In this document: positions 6,256 to 8,941 of the stretch, in pieces
Layout: each line of letters begins with the position of its first letter
How positions within the stretch are numbered: position 1 is the first letter of the stretch
From: Betaproteobacteria bacterium
Lineage (GTDB): Bacteria; Pseudomonadota; Gammaproteobacteria; Burkholderiales; Burkholderiaceae_D
Assembly: GCA_015655165.1 (NCBI GenBank)
Contig: JAATFN010000161.1
Location: forward strand, 1-8,941
Length of the DNA stretch: 8,941 bases
Direction of reading: 5' to 3'
Notes under the pieces: generated by a model
Database searches by the model: none
Told to the model about the DNA's origin: nothing
Seen by the model: only the letters and a program-made list of their open reading frames with translations
Program-made: the position numbers and the translations under genes

Positions 6256-7125
6256 ATGGGCAGTATTGTTCAGGTAGTGACAGGTGTTGAAAAAAATATC
6301 GGATTTATTGTGCGGCGTATTTTGCCTTCGGCAAAAATACGTATGGTTGGCCCATTCGTATTTTTTGATCACATGGGGCCGGCTTCTTTCTTGAAAGATA
6401 CGACAGAGGGGGACGTGCGCCCACATCCGCACATCGGCCTGGCAACGGTAACGTTCCTGTTTTCAGGGGCAATGGTGCACCGTGACCATCTGGGACATGT
6501 CCAGCGTATTACGCCAGGTGACGTCAACTGGATGTCTTCCGGACGTGGCATTGTGCATTCCGAGCGCATTCCCGAAGATATACGTCAGCAACAGCAAGCA
6601 GTGCAAGGCTTGCAAATGTGGGTGGCACTGCCACAAGACCAAGAAGCGGATGCGCCTGGCTTTTGGCATTACCCGGCTTCTGTCATTCCTGTCATTCAGG
6701 CAGCGGGTTATACGATACAGCTACTTGCCGGGTCGGCATTCGGCAAGACGTCGCCAGTGGCAACCCATAGTCCGACTTTGTATGCTGTGGGGACAATTCG
6801 TGCGGGGCAGTCGCTTATTTTAGACGCCACTTATAGCGAACGTGCTGTTTATACGGTGAAAGGTAATATCGCATTGAATGGGACAACCTTGCATCAAGGT
6901 GAACTCGGGGTGCTTGCCGCAGAAGACGGGATTGTCCTTTATGCCGAAGAGGATAGTACATTCATGCTTTTGGGTGGAGAACCTTTGGGGCAACGTTATG
7001 TGTGGTGGAATTTTGTGTCGACAGATAAAGAGACCATTGAACACGCCAAACTTGCCTGGGAGAACGACGATACAAGTCTGTTTCCGCCGATTGCCGGAGA
7101 AGTAGAGCGTATACCGCTACCTTGA
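6256..7125 (+). CDS. Pirin family protein (intact)
   Basis: A 289-residue two-cupin protein. The frame opens as far back as 6208, but ATG 6256 (MGSIVQVVTG) is the likely start: GAGGGAG at 6244-6250 sits five bases before it, and the extra upstream residues do not look like pirin. The metal site is complete: H57 and H59 (RPHPHIGLATVTFLFSG), H101 and E103 (GRGIVHSER), the same numbers as in E. coli YhhW. The second cupin holds IQLLAGSAFGKTSPV and FMLLGGEPLGQRYVWWNFVST. Family activities include quercetin 2,3-dioxygenase and metal-dependent regulatory binding; the true substrate is unknown. It begins ten bases after the broken pirin, so translation is probably coupled. It has the VGPFVFFDHMGP subtype motif, so it is a distant paralogue rather than a recent duplicate. 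Confidence 0.93.
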   Translation: MGSIVQVVTGVEKNIGFIVRRILPSAKIRMVGPFVFFDHMGPASFLKDTTEGDVRPHPHIGLATVTFLFSGAMVHRDHLGHVQRITPGDVNWMSSGRGIVHSERIPEDIRQQQQAVQGLQMWVALPQDQEADAPGFWHYPASVIPVIQAAGYTIQLLAGSAFGKTSPVATHSPTLYAVGTIRAGQSLILDATYSERAVYTVKGNIALNGTTLHQGELGVLAAEDGIVLYAEEDSTFMLLGGEPLGQRYVWWNFVSTDKETIEHAKLAWENDDTSLFPPIAGEVERIPLP

Positions 7126-7197
7126 GCACTTGGTCAAGTCGGTTCTGTGCCTGATTGACGATGATCCCGATTCATTTCAAATCAGAATGAAAGAAGT

Positions 7198-7226
7198 TTG
7201 ATACACTCACGCCGCACACAGACATT
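7198..7226 (+). promoter_or_regulatory. Candidate sigma-70 promoter for the methyltransferase
   Basis: TTGATA (7198-7203, five of six to the -35 consensus) stands 17 bases from GACATT (7221-7226, a weak -10 that keeps the second A and final T). The start would leave a leader of roughly 25 bases. The 131-base gap after the pirin otherwise contains only weak short dyads and no terminator, so readthrough from the pirin operon is also possible. Confidence 0.3.
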
Positions 7227-7256
7227 TTTGAATCAACGCATTTTGAAAGCCCTCGC

Positions 7257-8384
7257 ATGAACACATCCCCAATGATTGAATGGACATATAACGGGGAGAC
7301 GCATTCATTACGATGGCATAGTGAAAGCCAAGTCCCGCCACCTAAAAAAATTGTCGCTGCCGACGACACCATGGCGGCAGACCGTGCCTATAAACTGGTC
7401 TGTGAAGGTACAGGCCTTTTGTGGCAAGGCGATTTCCAAAACGGTAAATTGCTGTTGCAAGCGTTAGCACGTCGTGTTGACCGTAAACAAGTACAGCGCA
7501 AACCTGCTACCACGTTCACTGAAGCATTCCACCAGCACCGTCAGGCGCAAGCGCAACGGGCCAGAATCCTTGGCATGCTGTTGGTGCCGATCACCGCAGA
7601 ATTGACAATTCCATTGCGTCGTGCCCCTGATGTGGCCGAAGCGTGTTTGCAGGCATACGGCAAACAAGACAGCGGTTTTGTGGTGGCATTACGTGAATTG
7701 CAAGGTGTGATTGGCGCCTATGAATGGCGCAAGAAGGGCGTTGTGATTCCTTCGCTGGGCTCGACAATCCACCCACATTACGGTGTGTTTTCACCTGTAC
7801 GCGGAGAATATATCGATCTGGTTGCCAAAGCTGCATTGCCGTCAACGACATTGGCATTTGATATCGGTACCGGCACCGGGGTGTTGTCGGTGGTCTTGGC
7901 GCGTCGCGGCATGCAAAAAATTGTTGCAACAGACCAGGATGCCCGTGCCTTGGCCTGCGCGAATGCCAATATCAAACGGCTGGGTGTCGATAAAGCCGTG
8001 TCGGTTGTCAATGCCGACCTGTTCCCGGAAGGACGGGCATCATTGGTTGTGTGTAATCCCCCATGGATTCCAGCCAAACCGAGTTCGCCACTCGAACATG
8101 CTGTATATGATCAGGATAGCACCATGCTCAAGGGATTCTTGAAAGGGTTGCCTGCGCATCTGACACAAGATGGGCAGGGCTGGTTGATTCTGTCAGATCT
8201 GGCCGAGCACCTTGGGTTACGCTCACGCGAGACCTTACTTGCATTGATTGATGATGCAGGCTTGAAAGTCGTCGGGAAAGACGATATCAAACCTCGTCAT
8301 GGCAAAGCTGCAGACAGTACCGATCCATTATTTGCCGCCCGCTCTAAAGAAACCACGACATTGTGGAAACTTGAAATTAAATAA
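7257..8384 (+). CDS. Class I SAM-dependent methyltransferase with NPPW motif
   Basis: A 375-residue cytoplasmic protein. Its C-terminal half (~165-375) is a Rossmann-fold methyltransferase: SAM-binding motif I LAFDIGTGTGVLSVVLA (~199-215), acidic residue motif IVATDQDARALACANANIKR (~222-241), DLFPEG (254-259) and catalytic NPPW at 267-270. The (N/D)PPY/W motif is typical of enzymes that methylate nitrogen of glutamine, adenine or guanine, as in PrmC and RsmC/RlmG-like enzymes, so the target is probably protein or RNA. The N-terminal ~160 residues (IEWTYNGETHSLRWHSES..., RVDRKQVQ..., FHQHRQAQAQRARILGMLL) match nothing I recognise and may supply substrate specificity. Start ATG 7257 lacks a clear Shine-Dalgarno; the next ATG (7272) is no better. 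An intrinsic terminator follows at 8465-8503. Confidence 0.85.
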   Translation: MNTSPMIEWTYNGETHSLRWHSESQVPPPKKIVAADDTMAADRAYKLVCEGTGLLWQGDFQNGKLLLQALARRVDRKQVQRKPATTFTEAFHQHRQAQAQRARILGMLLVPITAELTIPLRRAPDVAEACLQAYGKQDSGFVVALRELQGVIGAYEWRKKGVVIPSLGSTIHPHYGVFSPVRGEYIDLVAKAALPSTTLAFDIGTGTGVLSVVLARRGMQKIVATDQDARALACANANIKRLGVDKAVSVVNADLFPEGRASLVVCNPPWIPAKPSSPLEHAVYDQDSTMLKGFLKGLPAHLTQDGQGWLILSDLAEHLGLRSRETLLALIDDAGLKVVGKDDIKPRHGKAADSTDPLFAARSKETTTLWKLEIK

Positions 8385-8464
8385 CATTAAAATCAATTGG
8401 TTATGATTTATATTTAAAGTTAATTATCAATTTATTCTGATAATAGACTGCATACCCATATAAT

Positions 8465-8503
8465 GCCCGCAACATTGCATCAATGCTGTAGCGGGTGTTT
8501 TTT
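8465..8503 (+). terminator. Rho-independent terminator after the methyltransferase gene
   Basis: CCCGC (8466-8470) pairs with GCGGG (8491-8495), and CATTG (8473-8477) pairs with CAATG (8481-8485), around a CAT loop and a small internal bulge. G8465 and T8496 can add a wobble pair. A six-T run follows at 8498-8503. It ends about 80 bases after the methyltransferase stop and separates that gene from the fimbrial region. Confidence 0.75.
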
Positions 8504-8694
8504 ATCCTATTCTGTTTGTAGAAAATACATTGGATTATTTCATAAGTCATTGTTTTTAATTGTTTTAATATTATTTAACATGGATGTGGCTGATTGATGC
8601 CAATCTATTTTTAAGATTTCTCCAATAGAGCGCTTCACCATTTTGTGTACACAATACACATCGCTTTTGTGTGTCATGTGTTATGAGAATGGTG
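8504..8694 (+). promoter_or_regulatory. AT-rich leader of the fimbrial-type gene
   Basis: No gene is seen here. The first ~75 bases are markedly AT-rich (runs around 8551-8579), as is often found in silenced or acquired fimbrial loci. A degenerate FNR-like site, TTGAT-GCCA-ATCTA, lies at 8594-8607. Positions 8643-8654 are the perfect palindrome TTGTGTACACAA, and TTGTGT recurs at 8667-8672. No convincing -35/-10 pair and no homopolymer or short tandem repeat of the phase-variation type was found. Confidence 0.4.
8643..8654. repeat. Perfect 12-bp palindrome TTGTGTACACAA
   Basis: The two halves are exact inverted copies with no spacer, and a third TTGTGT lies at 8667-8672, 24 bases downstream of the first. 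The form suits a dimeric regulator site about 40-50 bases before the fimbrial gene start. ACACAA (8649-8654) could also pair with the third copy in RNA across a 12-base loop. Confidence 0.5.
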
Positions 8695-8941
8695 ATGTTG
8701 TTCAACAAATTGAATCGTCGGGTCTGGTTGTGCATGGGGGCTTTTCTTGTGTGCGGTGTCTGTATGTCAACGCAGGCTGTTGGTTTTACATGTCGTGATA
8801 TCGGCGGGGACATGCATGTCAACTTCCCGTCGATGATTGCACTACGTGCTGCCACGGTGCCAGGTACGATGTTGACAGATTTTGTGCAGGCAAACGGCAA
8901 TATGCGTTGGGAGTGTACTTATGAGCGCTCCGAGCAAATCG
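8695..8941 (+). CDS. Fimbrial protein / tip adhesin-like, N-terminal part (3' end outside window)
   Basis: An 82-residue open N-terminus running off the window. ATG 8695 is chosen because GAGAATGG precedes it at suitable spacing; in-frame ATGs at 8683 and 8689 are alternatives. The start is a Sec signal peptide: basic NKLNRR, hydrophobic VWLCMGAFLVCGVCM, and likely cleavage near STQA or AVG. The mature start (FTCRDIGGDMHVNFPSMIALRAATVPGTMLTDFVQANGNMRWECTY) has two cysteines (C33, C74) spaced for a disulphide and a 'VPGTML' stretch like the 'P-x-G-T-x-L' of chaperone-usher fimbrial subunits and adhesins. It would be exported and assembled on the surface. Class by eye is fairly good; whether it is tip adhesin or another subunit cannot be decided from this fragment. 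Confidence 0.6.
   Translation, partial: MLFNKLNRRVWLCMGAFLVCGVCMSTQAVGFTCRDIGGDMHVNFPSMIALRAATVPGTMLTDFVQANGNMRWECTYERSEQI

Noticed and set aside
7128..7139. Palindrome ACTTG-GT-CAAGT after the intact pirin as a terminator
   Set aside because: The stem is five pairs with a two-base loop and no T-run follows; a chance dyad is enough.
7171..7191. TTCATT...AATGAA dyad before the methyltransferase as a terminator
   Set aside because: Weak A/T stem of six pairs, followed by AGAAG rather than T's.
8571..8900. Minus-strand open frame of 109 residues opposite the fimbrial gene
   Set aside because: Low-complexity, unrecognised translation lying opposite a signal-peptide-bearing gene; best read as a shadow.
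1..8941. CRISPR array, tRNA/rRNA genes, insertion sequences, DNA-uptake repeats
   Set aside because: Reading through both strands showed no regularly spaced repeats, no tRNA-like cloverleaf or TTCGANNC-type core in intergenic space, no transposase, and no GCCGTCTGAA or AAGTGCGGT uptake words.

Overview
The window looks like chromosomal DNA from a betaproteobacterium, most likely Burkholderiales/Alcaligenaceae-like, of moderate GC. This rests on the style of the HemN C-terminus and of the FNR/Btr-type regulator, recognised by eye; no search was run. Most of it is well-packed housekeeping and regulatory genes. The last ~550 bases change to AT-rich DNA that leads into a secreted fimbrial-type protein cut by the window edge.

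Layout. (1) 2-616 (+): the 3' part of hemN, oxygen-independent coproporphyrinogen III dehydrogenase. (2) 613-2172 (-): a membrane-bound diguanylate cyclase with a periplasmic sensor domain, a GGEEF active site and an intact RxxD I-site; its stop codon overlaps that of hemN. (3) 2173-2381: a divergent promoter region with a 7-bp perfect hairpin, then 2382-2858 (+), a hotdog-fold acyl-CoA thioesterase. (4) 2945-3697 (-): an FNR-type oxygen sensor with all four cluster cysteines at the E. coli positions. (5) 3833-4765 (-): a LysR-type regulator, divergent from (6) 4915-7125 (+): a doxX - pirin - pirin cluster. The first pirin gene is broken by an in-frame amber codon at 5808-5810, and a 13-bp perfect inverted repeat lies between doxX and it. 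(7) 7257-8384 (+): a class I SAM-dependent methyltransferase with an NPPW motif. (8) 8465-8503: an intrinsic terminator. (9) 8504-8694: AT-rich leader with palindromes. (10) 8695-end (+): the N-terminus of an exported fimbrial subunit/adhesin-like protein.

How the genes may work together. hemN and fnr in one neighbourhood suggest an oxygen-response locus: FNR senses oxygen, and HemN makes haem without oxygen. The lysR / doxX / pirin / pirin block resembles clusters in which a LysR regulator controls a small DoxX membrane protein and cupin-fold pirins, commonly tied to oxidative or electrophile stress or quercetin-like substrates; the inducer cannot be read from sequence. I found no wholly new system. 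The most unusual items are the amber-split pirin beside an intact pirin of a different subtype, the doxX-pirin hairpin, and the palindrome-rich leader of the fimbrial gene.
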